64,000 nucleotides of DNA from Pontivivens marinum (GTDB lineage: Bacteria > Pseudomonadota > Alphaproteobacteria > Rhodobacterales > Rhodobacteraceae): NCBI RefSeq assembly GCF_900231835.1, contig NZ_OCTN01000002.1, positions 620,001 through 684,000 on the forward strand. Reading direction: 5' to 3'. A model generated the notes under the pieces. That model saw nothing but the letters and a program-made list of their open reading frames with translations. It had not been told where the DNA came from and ran no database searches. This document shows, in pieces, positions 36,702 to 45,510 of this stretch. The position numbers and the translations under genes are program-made. Numbering within the stretch: position 1 is the stretch's first letter; every line of letters begins with the position of its first letter.

Positions 36702-37697
36702 ATGTCCCTCATTGCCCGCCTAACTGGTGCAACATTCTTGGTTGCTGCCGCGTTCCCCGCCCATGCCGATACGTGGCGCCTTAGCTCGATGATGACACCC
36801 GATAGTTTCGAGGGGATGGCCTATCAGAAATTCGCTGATCTGGTTGAGGAATATACAGAGGGCGAGATCGACGTTCGCATTTATCCGAACGAGCAAATCG
36901 GCTCGATGGATTCCGTGGTCGAGCAATTGAGCCAAGGCGTGATCCAGCTCGCCCCATCTGCCGTGTCGTTCATGTCGCGGTGGGAGCCTAGCATCACCTA
37001 TGCCGGCGCGCCGTTCCTGTTCGACGGCTATGACCACTGGTCCAGCTTTATCAACGGCCCGCTCTTCTCATCGTGGATGGAAACAGTCACGGCTGAATCG
37101 AATATCTCGATCCTGGGCGAGATTCCGGACATGCCGCGCGGCTCGTTCCGCACGCTGCTGACCGACACTCCGATTGAAAGCGCCGCCGATATTGAGGGCC
37201 TGAAAATCCGTCAATTCCAGAATGATCTGGTAATTGATGCATGGACCCATCTGGGTGCTGAGGTTCGCGTTCTGCCGTGGGGTGAGGTCTATGACGGCAT
37301 CAATCGCGGTATCGTTGATGCCGTAACGGCCCCTGCGGAATCCATTGAATCGATGCGTTTTTACGAGGTTGCGCCCTATATCGTGCGCACCGACGAATAC
37401 CCGCAGGCTGTTGCGTGGATGATGAATGATGCGGCATGGAATGCGCTGACGCCGGAATTGCAGGACGCGATGACCCGCGCCCATCAGGATGCCGCAGCCT
37501 ATGCGCGCGAATTGCTGGCCGAGGCTTCGGCCACGTTGCAGACTGATTTGGAGAGCAAAGACGGCGTGACCGTGAATTTTGACTTCGACGCCTCATCCCT
37601 CGTCACCAAAATGCAGACGTTTTATATGGAGCGGGACGCAGAGGGTGAATTGCCTGAAGGCTTGATGAGCGCGGTTGACGCCGCACGCGCCGAATAG
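36702..37697 (+). CDS. dctP: TRAP transporter solute-binding protein (DctP), operon 2
   Basis: This 331-residue periplasmic binding protein has a signal peptide cut near AHA-DTW. Family blocks are FADLVEEYTEGEIDVRIYPNEQIG, GAPFLFDGYDHW, LKIRQFQNDLVIDAW (Arg region for carboxylate binding) and GEVYDGINRGIVDAVTAP. The frame remains open back to 36495, but AGGAG precedes the ATG at 36702. It differs clearly from the operon-1 protein, suggesting another ligand. Confidence 0.92.
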   Translation: MSLIARLTGATFLVAAAFPAHADTWRLSSMMTPDSFEGMAYQKFADLVEEYTEGEIDVRIYPNEQIGSMDSVVEQLSQGVIQLAPSAVSFMSRWEPSITYAGAPFLFDGYDHWSSFINGPLFSSWMETVTAESNISILGEIPDMPRGSFRTLLTDTPIESAADIEGLKIRQFQNDLVIDAWTHLGAEVRVLPWGEVYDGINRGIVDAVTAPAESIESMRFYEVAPYIVRTDEYPQAVAWMMNDAAWNALTPELQDAMTRAHQDAAAYARELLAEASATLQTDLESKDGVTVNFDFDASSLVTKMQTFYMERDAEGELPEGLMSAVDAARAE

Positions 37698-37705
37698 GGT
37701 CCGGC

Positions 37706-38275
37706 GTGCAGCAGCCCTCCACCTCCTCAGCCCTAACCGAATTACCCCGTTTGGTCAGGGCGCTGAACCGTTGGCTCGACGGTATTGCATTTGTGTTCAA
37801 GGTGGCGATTTCTGCCTGCCTTGCCGTGATGGTCGTGCTGAACCTGTATAATGTGATCTCACGCTCGGTTTTCGGCGTGGCCTATGGCTGGATATTTAGT
37901 TGGACCATGCTGATTTTTGCGTGGATGCTGCTGCTGGGTTTGTACGTCTTTATCCGGCATAGGCGCGATGTGGTCGTGGACATCTTTATGGCGCGACTGC
38001 CTGCGATGCTGCGGCGGGTGGCGGGGCTGTTTACCTGTGTAGTCGGGATAGCGGTCATGCTGGCTATCCTGCGCGGGGCACCTGCACTGTTGCAGTTGCA
38101 AACCGCGATGATGGATACAATCGACCTGCCGATTTATGTGCGCTCGCTGCCGCTGTTCATCGCGGCGGCGCTGATCCTGCTGCACTTCACGCTTGATTTC
38201 ATCTGTATCGCCTGTGGTTGGGTCGAGGCATTTCCACGCCAAGACGATGCCGTTGAAAAGGGAGCAATCGAATGA
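37706..38275 (+). CDS. dctQ: TRAP transporter small permease (DctQ), operon 2
   Basis: This 189-residue membrane protein has four hydrophobic segments. The characteristic middle region runs NVISRSVFGVAYGWIFSW to FIRHRRDVVVDIF. It starts at a GTG 8 bases after dctP and overlaps dctM by 4 bases. The N-terminal ~20 residues are hydrophilic and slightly longer than usual. Confidence 0.9.
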   Translation: MQQPSTSSALTELPRLVRALNRWLDGIAFVFKVAISACLAVMVVLNLYNVISRSVFGVAYGWIFSWTMLIFAWMLLLGLYVFIRHRRDVVVDIFMARLPAMLRRVAGLFTCVVGIAVMLAILRGAPALLQLQTAMMDTIDLPIYVRSLPLFIAAALILLHFTLDFICIACGWVEAFPRQDDAVEKGAIE

Positions 38276-39561
38276 TCCTTGGTTTCATCGTGATCGGTGG
38301 TTTCGTCCTGCTGATGCTGCTGGGCGTGCCTGTCACCATGGCCATTGCGGCCAGTGCGATTGGCGGGCTCTACTTTGCGGGCTTTGGCGATCTGGTGATT
38401 GTGGTGCCCCAGCAAATTCTGGACGGCGCGGCCAAGCCTGCGCTGCTGGCGATCCCGTTCTTTATCCTTGCGGGCAATCTGATGAACTCGGTCGGTTTGA
38501 CGGATCGGATTTTCAATCTGTGCCTGGCCTTTGTGGGGCATTTTCGGGCAGGTCTGGCCTATGTGAATGTCATCGCCTCGCTGCTATTCGCAGGTGTTTC
38601 CGGCGCTGCGACGGCGGATATTGCTGGGTTGGGGCAGTTGGAGGTCAAGGCCATGCGCGCGCGTGGCTATTCCCCGGAATTCTCGGCGGCGCTGACGGTG
38701 GCGACATCGCTGGTGGGACCAATCGTGCCGCCCTCGATCAGTTTGATTGTCTATGCGTGGCTGGCCAACGAATCCGTGGCGCGACTTTTTTTAGCGGGCA
38801 TCGTACCGGGTATTTTGGTGGCGTTGTCGTTCATTCTATATATCCGCGTTGTGTCCACATGGACGCCCATGCCGCGTGAGCCACGCGCGACGCTCAAGGA
38901 ATTTCGCCAAGCGGTGATCGAGGGGCTGCCCGCGATTGTTGCCCCCGGTATCATTCTAGGCGCGATCATCTTCGGCTTTGCCACTGCGACAGAGGCAGGG
39001 GTGATTGCTTGCGGATACTCGATCCTGATCGGGCTGTTTTACCGCACGGTGTCATGGTCAGGCACGTGGAAGGCGCTGGAGGAAAGCGCAATCCTGTCGG
39101 CGCTGATCATGATGATTATCGGGTTTTCGCAGATTATGGGCTGGCTGTTCGCGTTCGAGCAGGTTCCGCAGGCCTTTGCCTCGGGTATTCTGGAGACGAT
39201 CAATCAGCGCTGGGTCTTCATGGCCTTCACCATCGTGCTGCTGGTGCTGATCGGCTGCTTTATGGAGGCATCACCGGCCAAGATCATCCTGCTGCCCCTG
39301 CTGCTGCCCGCCGCTGATGCGTTCGGGATTGATCGGGTGCAGTTCGGTATGGTTATCACGCTGGCACTGCTGCTGGGTATTGCCACACCACCGCTGGGGG
39401 TTGGGCTGTACCTGATGTCCGCCGTGTCTGGCGTTCGATTTGAAAAGCTGGCGGTGGCGATCCTGCCGTTGCTGATCCCGCCGATCATTGTGCTGATCCT
39501 GATTGCCAGCATACCGGAAATTACACTGTGGCTACCGGATCTGGTAATGGGTCCACGCTAA
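38272..39561 (+). CDS. dctM: TRAP transporter large permease (DctM), operon 2
   Basis: This 429-residue, ~12-segment membrane protein is the large TRAP subunit. Landmarks are LLAIPFFILAGNLMNSVG, FAGVSGAATADIAGLGQLE, TSLVGPIVPPSISLIVYAW and GIATPPLGVGLYLM. It overlaps the dctQ stop (ATGA) and is followed by a strong terminator. Confidence 0.95.
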   Translation: MILGFIVIGGFVLLMLLGVPVTMAIAASAIGGLYFAGFGDLVIVVPQQILDGAAKPALLAIPFFILAGNLMNSVGLTDRIFNLCLAFVGHFRAGLAYVNVIASLLFAGVSGAATADIAGLGQLEVKAMRARGYSPEFSAALTVATSLVGPIVPPSISLIVYAWLANESVARLFLAGIVPGILVALSFILYIRVVSTWTPMPREPRATLKEFRQAVIEGLPAIVAPGIILGAIIFGFATATEAGVIACGYSILIGLFYRTVSWSGTWKALEESAILSALIMMIIGFSQIMGWLFAFEQVPQAFASGILETINQRWVFMAFTIVLLVLIGCFMEASPAKIILLPLLLPAADAFGIDRVQFGMVITLALLLGIATPPLGVGLYLMSAVSGVRFEKLAVAILPLLIPPIIVLILIASIPEITLWLPDLVMGPR

Positions 39562-39565
39562 ACCA

Positions 39566-39604
39566 AAAACGCCGGAGCCTGCGATGCAAACTCCGGCGTT
39601 TTTT
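39566..39604 (+). terminator. Rho-independent terminator after TRAP operon 2
   Basis: The 12-base stem AAAACGCCGGAG / CTCCGGCGTTTT with a 13-base loop is followed by a T-run, 4 bases after the dctM stop. It separates dctM from the convergent peroxidase-like gene. Confidence 0.92.
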
Positions 39605-39621
39605 ATGCGCGACTGTTATGT

Positions 39622-40185
39622 TTAGTCGGAATGGCCTAGCGGGTGCATTAGCCGGTTCGCCCAGCCGAAAATCGCGATGGCGTGGATCAGGTCGGTGATT
39701 TGCACATCATCCATGCCTGCATCGCGCAGGGCGGCGATATGGCTGGCATCGGCGGTAGGGGGCGTGGCGGTCAATGCCTCGGCAAAGGTCAGGATTGCAG
39801 CATCACGTTCCGACAGCCCATCACGACGACCGGCATAGAGCGCCGAGATAACAGCCGTAGAGCCTGACAACCGCGCGTGCTGACGGGCATGGACATTGGC
39901 GCAATAGCGACAGCCATTGATAAGGGACGCGCCTAGTGCACCCAGCTCCCGATCCTCACGCGGCAGACCGTCCTGCGCGTACATGATCGCGTTGAACAAT
40001 GTAGTGCGGGCGACATAACTGTCCGGATCATGGGCGAGGGTGCGCACATAGGCCGACACCTTCTTGGCCGAGGGTGTGACCTGCATCGCGGCCAGTTGAC
40101 GTGGTGTAGCATCAGCCATCTCAACCGGTGGCAGGTGGGGCGTCCATTTCAAAGGCTTGAGCGTGATTTGCGGAATAGCCGTCAT
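39622..40185 (-). CDS. AhpD-like (CMD-domain) alkylhydroperoxidase-family protein
   Basis: This 187-residue protein of the carboxymuconolactone decarboxylase fold carries the redox motif in GCRYCANVHARQHARL (CxxC followed by His), typical of AhpD-like peroxidase-related proteins. It resembles one half of a known two-gene pair (Avi_7169/Avi_7170 families). Its start overlaps the stop of its partner gene by 4 bases, so the two are probably co-translated. It could reduce peroxides or be a partner of a substrate-specific pathway; no electron donor gene is nearby. Confidence 0.85.
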   Translation of the reverse strand: MTAIPQITLKPLKWTPHLPPVEMADATPRQLAAMQVTPSAKKVSAYVRTLAHDPDSYVARTTLFNAIMYAQDGLPREDRELGALGASLINGCRYCANVHARQHARLSGSTAVISALYAGRRDGLSERDAAILTFAEALTATPPTADASHIAALRDAGMDDVQITDLIHAIAIFGWANRLMHPLGHSD

Positions 40186-40682
40186 TTTGTGCGCTCCAGC
40201 AGCTTCAAGCCATGGGCAACGCGGATTTGAAAGCAGACATAGGCCAGCAATTCCGACAGCGCGACGATTTGCGCAGTGCTATACCCGACCTGTTGCAAAG
40301 TGTTCAGATCGGCGGCGGTGGCCTTACCCGGATTTGCGGCGATCATATCAGTATGATGGGCCAGCGCGATCAAGGCGGGCGTGGTGACGATACGCCCCTG
40401 TGCCAACGCGGCCAGCTCGGCTGTTTTCGGCATGGGATAGCCGCTGAGCAATTCGGGATTATCCGCGCCCAATGCAACACGACGTGCAATTGCGTTGCGC
40501 AGCTCGGGATTCAGGCCCAGATCGTCCTCGGGTGTCAAAACAGCCGCACGACAGGCCTGCGCGCCCTCAACAAATTCGGGACGAAAGGAACGGACGGTAT
40601 GTAGGGGGCTGTCATTTGCCAGCCCTGCGGCCAAACTGATGGCATCGGGTCTGTGTGTCAAAATAACCTCTTTGCTCTGCAC
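40182..40682 (-). CDS. CMD-domain protein, partner of the AhpD-like protein
   Basis: This 166-residue protein has a carboxymuconolactone-decarboxylase-like fold, seen in LRNAIARRVALGADN, RIVTTPALIALAHHTDMI and STAQIVALSELLAYVCFQIRV. It lacks the CxxC redox motif of its partner. It resembles the Avi_7170-type CMD proteins, usually adjacent to the peroxidase partner. The start is GTG at 40682. It is divergent from the LysR gene, a probable regulator of the pair. Confidence 0.8.
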   Translation of the reverse strand: MQSKEVILTHRPDAISLAAGLANDSPLHTVRSFRPEFVEGAQACRAAVLTPEDDLGLNPELRNAIARRVALGADNPELLSGYPMPKTAELAALAQGRIVTTPALIALAHHTDMIAANPGKATAADLNTLQQVGYSTAQIVALSELLAYVCFQIRVAHGLKLLERTK

Positions 40683-40721
40683 CGCAGTAAGCGGCTATGC
40701 CTACATTCAGAAAATGCATAA

Positions 40722-40741
40722 TTAGCAATGCTTGATGCTAA
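40722..40741. promoter_or_regulatory. Candidate LysR operator between the CMD pair and the LysR gene
   Basis: An inverted repeat TTAGCA-N8-TGCTAA sits in the 82-base divergent spacer between the CMD gene start (40682) and the LysR ATG (40765). Its size and position fit a LysR recognition site; binding is inferred. Confidence 0.5.
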
Positions 40742-40764
40742 ACAAAAATCATGAGGGCTCGAAT

Positions 40765-41682
40765 ATGTCAATTAAGAATACTGACAGGCCGGACATGCGC
40801 GGGATCGAAGCCTTTGTTGCTGTCATGGCATCAGGCTCCATGACGGCGGCGGCGAAACGGTTGGGCATCGGACAGCCGGCCATCACGCGGCTGGTGCGCG
40901 ATCTGGAGGGAGTGCTGGGCTTCACCGTGTTTGAGCGTAACGGCCCTCGCATTTCCCCGACGCAAAAGGGCGTACTGTTTCACGAGGACGCCAAGCGGCT
41001 GCTGACCAGCTATGCCCATGTGGCGCAGCGTGCGGCGACGCTGCGCGGGGCGCGGGCCAAATCCATCACCTTGGCTGCAACGCCGACCATGGCGGCAGGA
41101 ATGTTGCCCAAGATGATGCAGCAGCTTGCGGCTGACTTGCCCGAGCTGGTGACAGTCACAACGATGGACGCAGAGCATCTGGCGCAGGCATTGCAATCGG
41201 GTGAGGCGGAATACGGGTTATCCGCGCTGCCACTATCGCATGCTGGGCTGGACTGTCTGGAAATGGCACGGGGAGAGTTGTTCGCAGTCGTGCCGGACTC
41301 CTACCCCGAGGACCGCGTTTCCCTGTCAACATTTCGGTCAACGCGATTGCTGACATTGGGCAACAGCTATCGCATCCGGCACAAGATTGATGCGGCGCTA
41401 ACACAGGCGGGCATCGAGCCACTGGCCGAGCTGGTGACGAATAACTCGCTGAATGCGATGGCGGCTGCCGCTGCCGATCTGGGCGTCGCACTGGTGGACC
41501 CTGTTTCAGCTATGGGGATCGGTTTGCAGGGGGTTAAGGCGCTGCCGGTGGATGTGCGCATTCCCTATGAGTGGGGATTGTTCCGGCGCACGCAGGCTGA
41601 GACGCCTGAACTGGATGCCCCGCTAATGGCGCAATTCCGGCGTGTGGCACAGCAACTGGGCGGAGTCGTGGATGGCTCCTGA
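40765..41682 (+). CDS. LysR family transcriptional regulator
   Basis: This ~305-residue regulator has an N-terminal winged helix (IEAFVAVMASGSMTAAAKR, IGQPAITRLVRDLEG, LFHEDAKRLL region) and a C-terminal periplasmic-binding-like effector domain from ~95. The ATG at 40765 has GAGGG before it; an ATG at 40732 is weaker. It lies between the divergent CMD pair and the co-directional NMT1-type ABC operon and could control either. Confidence 0.92.
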   Translation: MSIKNTDRPDMRGIEAFVAVMASGSMTAAAKRLGIGQPAITRLVRDLEGVLGFTVFERNGPRISPTQKGVLFHEDAKRLLTSYAHVAQRAATLRGARAKSITLAATPTMAAGMLPKMMQQLAADLPELVTVTTMDAEHLAQALQSGEAEYGLSALPLSHAGLDCLEMARGELFAVVPDSYPEDRVSLSTFRSTRLLTLGNSYRIRHKIDAALTQAGIEPLAELVTNNSLNAMAAAAADLGVALVDPVSAMGIGLQGVKALPVDVRIPYEWGLFRRTQAETPELDAPLMAQFRRVAQQLGGVVDGS

Positions 41683-41805
41683 CTTGGCGAAGTTCTGCCG
41701 TGCTGCTGCATTGTGCAAATTGTACGAAAATTAAGCACTCGCTTTGGAATCGACTTCGTCTACGGTGATAGCTGACGTTTTGAGTGGCGCGATGGGGCGC
41801 GCACC

Positions 41806-41821
41806 TCACACAATGATGTGA
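41806..41821 (+). promoter_or_regulatory. Inverted repeat upstream of the NMT1-type ABC operon
   Basis: TCACA-N6-TGTGA lies 26 bases upstream of the binding-protein start. It may be an operator or a 5'-leader hairpin. It is the reverse arrangement of a CRP half-site pair, so a CRP role is not assumed. Confidence 0.35.
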
Positions 41822-41847
41822 ACTAAAATTTTAAGGAAGGATAACCG

Positions 41848-42849
41848 ATGTTCACTCGCAGCCTGATCGCGATGACCCTGTTGGGGGCCAGCGCCGTACA
41901 CGCACAAACCGAACTGCCATTCGCGCTGGATTGGAAATTCGAAGGCCCCGCAGCCCCCTATTTCGCCGCCGTGGATAACGGTTACTTCGGCGCATATGAC
42001 CTGTCGGTAACGGTAGAGGCGGGCAACGGCTCGCTCGACGCGATTCCAAAGGTTGCGACGGGCGCCTATCCTGTCGGCATGGCGGATATTAACAGCCTGA
42101 TCAAATTCCTCGACCAGAACCCCGGTGCCCCCGTCATCGGCGCGATGATGATCTATGACAAGCCGCCCTTTGCTGTCATCGGCCGCGCTTCGCAGGGTAT
42201 CTCCGATCCGGCCAGCTTGCAGGGTCACATCCTCGGCGCGCCTCCGCCCGATGGCGCATGGGCGCAGTTCCCGATCTTTGCCGCAGAAAACGGTCTGGAT
42301 ATGGGCCTGATCACGGTTGAGCCTGTTGGCTTCCCGACACGTGAGCCGATGCTGGCCGAGGGCGTGGTTGACGCGATCACCGGCTTCTCGTTCACATCCT
42401 ATCTGAACGCGGCCCGTCTGGGCGTGCCAGAGGACGATCTGGTAACCATTCTGATGGCTGATTATGGCGTTGATCTGTACGGCAACGTCATCATTGTGAA
42501 CACTGAATATGCGGCTGAGAATCCCGAGGTTATCAGCAACTTCCTAGCCGGTGTGGCTGAGGGTTGGACCGCTGCGATCGCTGATCCTGCCGCCGTGATC
42601 CCGATGCTGATCGAGCGTAACCCTGCCGCCGATCCGGAGCTGGAGCAGCGCCGTCTGGAACTGTCCATCACCGATAACGTGGCGACAGAATGGGTTCTGG
42701 AAAACGGCTTTGGCATCATTGACGACGCCCGCATGGCCGGCGCGTTGGAGCAAATCGCAACGACTTACGAATTTGCGACCACGCCTGATGCATCGCTGTA
42801 TTTCACCGATGCCTATCTGCCCGAGGGCGGGTTCGATCTGGGCGAATGA
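41848..42849 (+). CDS. ABC transporter substrate-binding protein (NMT1/THI5-SsuA type)
   Basis: This 333-residue periplasmic protein has a signal peptide cut near VHA-QTE. It has an NMT1/SsuA-like fold: LPFALDWKFEGPAAPYFAAVDNGYF at the start and GNGSLDAIPKVATGAYPVGMAD following. This family binds sulfonates, thiamine precursors, nitriles, taurine or nitrate. AAGGAAGGAT precedes the ATG. It overlaps the ATPase start. The adjacent convergent suyZ-suyB-suyA cluster suggests that the ligand could be a sulfonate, but this is an inference from location. Confidence 0.9.
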   Translation: MFTRSLIAMTLLGASAVHAQTELPFALDWKFEGPAAPYFAAVDNGYFGAYDLSVTVEAGNGSLDAIPKVATGAYPVGMADINSLIKFLDQNPGAPVIGAMMIYDKPPFAVIGRASQGISDPASLQGHILGAPPPDGAWAQFPIFAAENGLDMGLITVEPVGFPTREPMLAEGVVDAITGFSFTSYLNAARLGVPEDDLVTILMADYGVDLYGNVIIVNTEYAAENPEVISNFLAGVAEGWTAAIADPAAVIPMLIERNPAADPELEQRRLELSITDNVATEWVLENGFGIIDDARMAGALEQIATTYEFATTPDASLYFTDAYLPEGGFDLGE

Positions 42850-43646
42850 TGTCAGACGCTTTGATTGACATTCAGGCGGTGCGGCATTCCTACCGCACCG
42901 CCTCCGGCCCGTTGCCTGTCTTGGACGGGTTGGAGCTGAGCGTACCCGAGGGCGGCTTCGTCGCCGTCGTCGGGCCGTCCGGCTGCGGGAAATCTACGCT
43001 AACCCGGCTGGTGGCCGGGTTGCTGATCCCGGATGAGGGCGAGGTGCGGGTGCATGGCAGCCGCATCACCGCGCCGCGTTCCAATGTGGGCATGGCGTTT
43101 CAAAATCCGGTTTTGCTGGAATGGCGCACGATCCTGCAAAACGTGCTGTTGCCGCTGGAAATCGTACCGACCAAATTGACCAAGGCCGAAGGTGAGGCGC
43201 GCGCGCGCAAGCTGCTGGCTCTTGTCGGGTTGGAGGGCTTCGAGAACAAACGCCCCTCCGAGCTATCCGGTGGTATGAAGCAACGCGCCTCGCTGTGCCG
43301 TGCACTGATCCATTCGCCCGAGGTGCTGATCCTTGATGAGCCATTCGGCGCGCTGGATGCCTTCACCCGCGAGGATTTGTGGCAGATCATGCATCGGGTC
43401 AAGGCGGAGGAACCCTTTACCGGTATCCTGATCACCCATGATTTGCGCGAGTCGATCTTCCTCGCCGATCAGGTGGTTGTGCTGTCCGGTCGTCCTGCAA
43501 AAACGCAATTCGTGTTGGATATTCCCGATACCGGCCTGCGCACCCTGGATGATCTATACACGCCCATCGCGGCGGAGAGATTGAACATCCTGCGCCATCA
43601 GATCGAGGTCGCCCAAGGGCGCATCCCCGCGGAGGCTGTTACATGA
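42846..43646 (+). CDS. ABC transporter ATP-binding protein (SsuB/TauB type)
   Basis: This 266-residue ATPase has Walker A GPSGCGKST at residues ~47-55, the signature LSGGMKQRASLCRAL around 142 and Walker B VLILDEPFGALDAFTRE around 163. TREDLW and the DLRESIFLADQV region are typical of nitrate/sulfonate/taurine importer ATPases. The start overlaps the binding-protein stop (ATGATG), and its end overlaps the permease start by 4 bases. Confidence 0.93.
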   Translation: MMSDALIDIQAVRHSYRTASGPLPVLDGLELSVPEGGFVAVVGPSGCGKSTLTRLVAGLLIPDEGEVRVHGSRITAPRSNVGMAFQNPVLLEWRTILQNVLLPLEIVPTKLTKAEGEARARKLLALVGLEGFENKRPSELSGGMKQRASLCRALIHSPEVLILDEPFGALDAFTREDLWQIMHRVKAEEPFTGILITHDLRESIFLADQVVVLSGRPAKTQFVLDIPDTGLRTLDDLYTPIAAERLNILRHQIEVAQGRIPAEAVT

Positions 43647-44401
43647 AGCTGCGTCAAATCCTCGTCCCCTTGGTCGCGGTAATTGTGTTCCTGATCGCGT
43701 GGGAGGCTTTGGTCTGGAGCATGGGCTGGCCCAATTACAAAATGGCCTCGCCTAGTGATTTGTTGCCGGCATATGAGCGGTATTGGGGCCTGTTCCTGAC
43801 CATGGGCTGGCAAACCCTATGGCGCACAGTTGTCGGGCTGGTTCTGGCCGTGATCTTTGGCACTGCGCTGGGAATGGTCATGGGCTTTTCGCGCACGATG
43901 CGTGATGCGCTCTATCCGCTACTGGTCGGGTTCAATGCGGTGCCAAAGGCGACAGTGGTGCCGATTGTGGCGCTAATGTTTGTGGGCTGGCACGATTTCA
44001 ATACGGTGCTGATTGCGTTCATCATCAGCTTTTTCCCGATTGCGGTGTCTGTCTCGATTGGCCTCAGCACGTTGGAGCCGGAGTATCGGGATATCTTGCG
44101 GTCGCTAGGCGCATCGCAAGCCACGATTTTCTGGAAAATTGCCCTGCCCAAAACCCTGCCGGAATTCTTTGGCGCGCTAAAGGTATCGGTCACGCTGGCC
44201 TTTATCGGCACCAATCTGATGGAGATCGTATCCCCCCACGGGCGTGGTCTGGGTGCGTTGTTTGATAGTGGCAAGACGAACTCGGATTACCCGCTGATGT
44301 TTGCGGTTCTCATCGCGCTCGCGTTTTTGGGGATCGTTTTATACTACCTCGTGGTCGCGCTGGAAAAAACCTTTGCAGGTTGGGCGGACCGCACGGTTTA
44401 A
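43643..44401 (+). CDS. ABC transporter permease (SsuC/TauC type)
   Basis: This 252-residue inner-membrane permease has six predicted segments. The EAA loop is in EYRDILRSLGASQATIFWKIALPKTLPEF. It completes the binding protein-ATPase-permease set and is translationally coupled to the ATPase. A long hairpin follows the stop at 44404. Confidence 0.93.
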   Translation: MKLRQILVPLVAVIVFLIAWEALVWSMGWPNYKMASPSDLLPAYERYWGLFLTMGWQTLWRTVVGLVLAVIFGTALGMVMGFSRTMRDALYPLLVGFNAVPKATVVPIVALMFVGWHDFNTVLIAFIISFFPIAVSVSIGLSTLEPEYRDILRSLGASQATIFWKIALPKTLPEFFGALKVSVTLAFIGTNLMEIVSPHGRGLGALFDSGKTNSDYPLMFAVLIALAFLGIVLYYLVVALEKTFAGWADRTV

Positions 44402-44403
44402 AA

Positions 44404-44436
44404 GTTTGGGCCGCCGCATAATGTGGCGGCCCAAAC
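44404..44436. terminator. Bidirectional terminator between ABC permease and suyZ
   Basis: The 15-base stem GTTTGGGCCGCCGCA / TGTGGCGGCCCAAAC (one G-U pair) with a short loop lies between the convergent permease (+) and suyZ (-). It could end transcripts from both sides. Confidence 0.9.
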
Positions 44437-44438
44437 CC

Positions 44439-45470
44439 TTAGATAGCGCCGATCATCATCAGACCAACCCATGTGAAGGTCGCCAGAAACACCGTTTCCA
44501 CCACCAGCAGCAGCGCGGCGACTTTACCAACCTTCAACAAATCTTTGGGTATGGTTTTCAGGCCAACAGCCGCAATCGCCACGAGCAACAATGTGCGCGA
44601 TGCATCGGCGGCCAGTGTGGTGACTGCCTCGGGCAAGGTGACCAGTGAATTCAGCGTGGCCAGCACGATAAAACCGATCAGAAAGAACGGCACGATCGGC
44701 TGGCTGGCCCCCATGGTTTCAGCGCCTGCGCCCATCTTGCTGCGTACAACCAACGCGATCACAACCACAACGGGGGCCAGCATGGCAACACGGATCAGCT
44801 TGACGAGGGTCGCCGTTTCACCCGCCGTTTCGGATACGGAAAAGCCGGCACCCACAACCTGTGCCACATCGTGGATCGTTGCCCCCAGATAGATGCCAAT
44901 GGTGGTATCGGTCGGCGCAACAAAGGAGCCGAGGATCGGGTAGATGATCATGGCAAGCGTGGACAGGATAGTCACGCCAACCACGGTAAATACCAGTTGA
45001 TCCTGCGAGTTTTTATCCTGCGGCAGCACCGCCGCAATGGCCAGCGCCGCAGACGCCCCACAAATCGCCACTGAGCCTGAGGACAACACAGCAAAGCGCG
45101 GGCCAAAGCCAAAGAAACGCGCGATAAACATACCAAATGCAATTGTTGCGAAAACGCCGCCTACGACCATAATCACAACGGGCCAGCCCAGATCCAACGC
45201 CATGTCAAAGCTGATGCGCAGGCCCAGCAAGGCCACGCCAATGCGTAAAACCGTACGCGCGCCAAAGGCGATGCCTGGTGCGCAGCGCACATCATCGGAC
45301 AGAAAATTCAATGCAATGCCCAGCAGCAATGCCAACAACATGGACGGTGCGCCGTAATGCTCGGAGATAAATAGGCTTGCGAGCGCTACCGTGCTTGCCA
45401 GAACAAGGCCCGGTGCAACGGCGCGTCCCAGTGCAAATCCGGCGGTTATACGAGTGGCCAGCGCAGTCAT
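44439..45470 (-). CDS. suyZ: SuyZ-type sulfite exporter (YeiH / COG2855 family)
   Basis: This ~343-residue inner-membrane protein has about 10-11 hydrophobic segments and belongs to the YeiH/UPF0324 (COG2855) family. Landmarks are LLGIALNFLSDD, RIGVALLGLRISFD, SVAICGASAALAIAAV and GIYLGATIHDVAQVVGAG. In Paracoccus pantotrophus the family member SuyZ is encoded downstream of suyAB and is proposed to export the sulfite released from sulfolactate. Here it follows suyB on the same strand. The ATG at 45470 has AAGGA before it; a longer in-frame start at 45524 overlaps the upstream terminator hairpin. Confidence 0.9.
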   Translation of the reverse strand: MTALATRITAGFALGRAVAPGLVLASTVALASLFISEHYGAPSMLLALLLGIALNFLSDDVRCAPGIAFGARTVLRIGVALLGLRISFDMALDLGWPVVIMVVGGVFATIAFGMFIARFFGFGPRFAVLSSGSVAICGASAALAIAAVLPQDKNSQDQLVFTVVGVTILSTLAMIIYPILGSFVAPTDTTIGIYLGATIHDVAQVVGAGFSVSETAGETATLVKLIRVAMLAPVVVVIALVVRSKMGAGAETMGASQPIVPFFLIGFIVLATLNSLVTLPEAVTTLAADASRTLLLVAIAAVGLKTIPKDLLKVGKVAALLLVVETVFLATFTWVGLMMIGAI

Positions 45471-45510
45471 GGCTAATCCTTGATGATGGGGGAATGTATT
45501 TTTAAATGGA

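Noticed and set aside
41806-41821. CRP site upstream of the NMT1-type ABC operon
   Set aside because: The half-sites are in the opposite order (TCACA-N6-TGTGA) to the CRP consensus, so I list it only as an inverted repeat.
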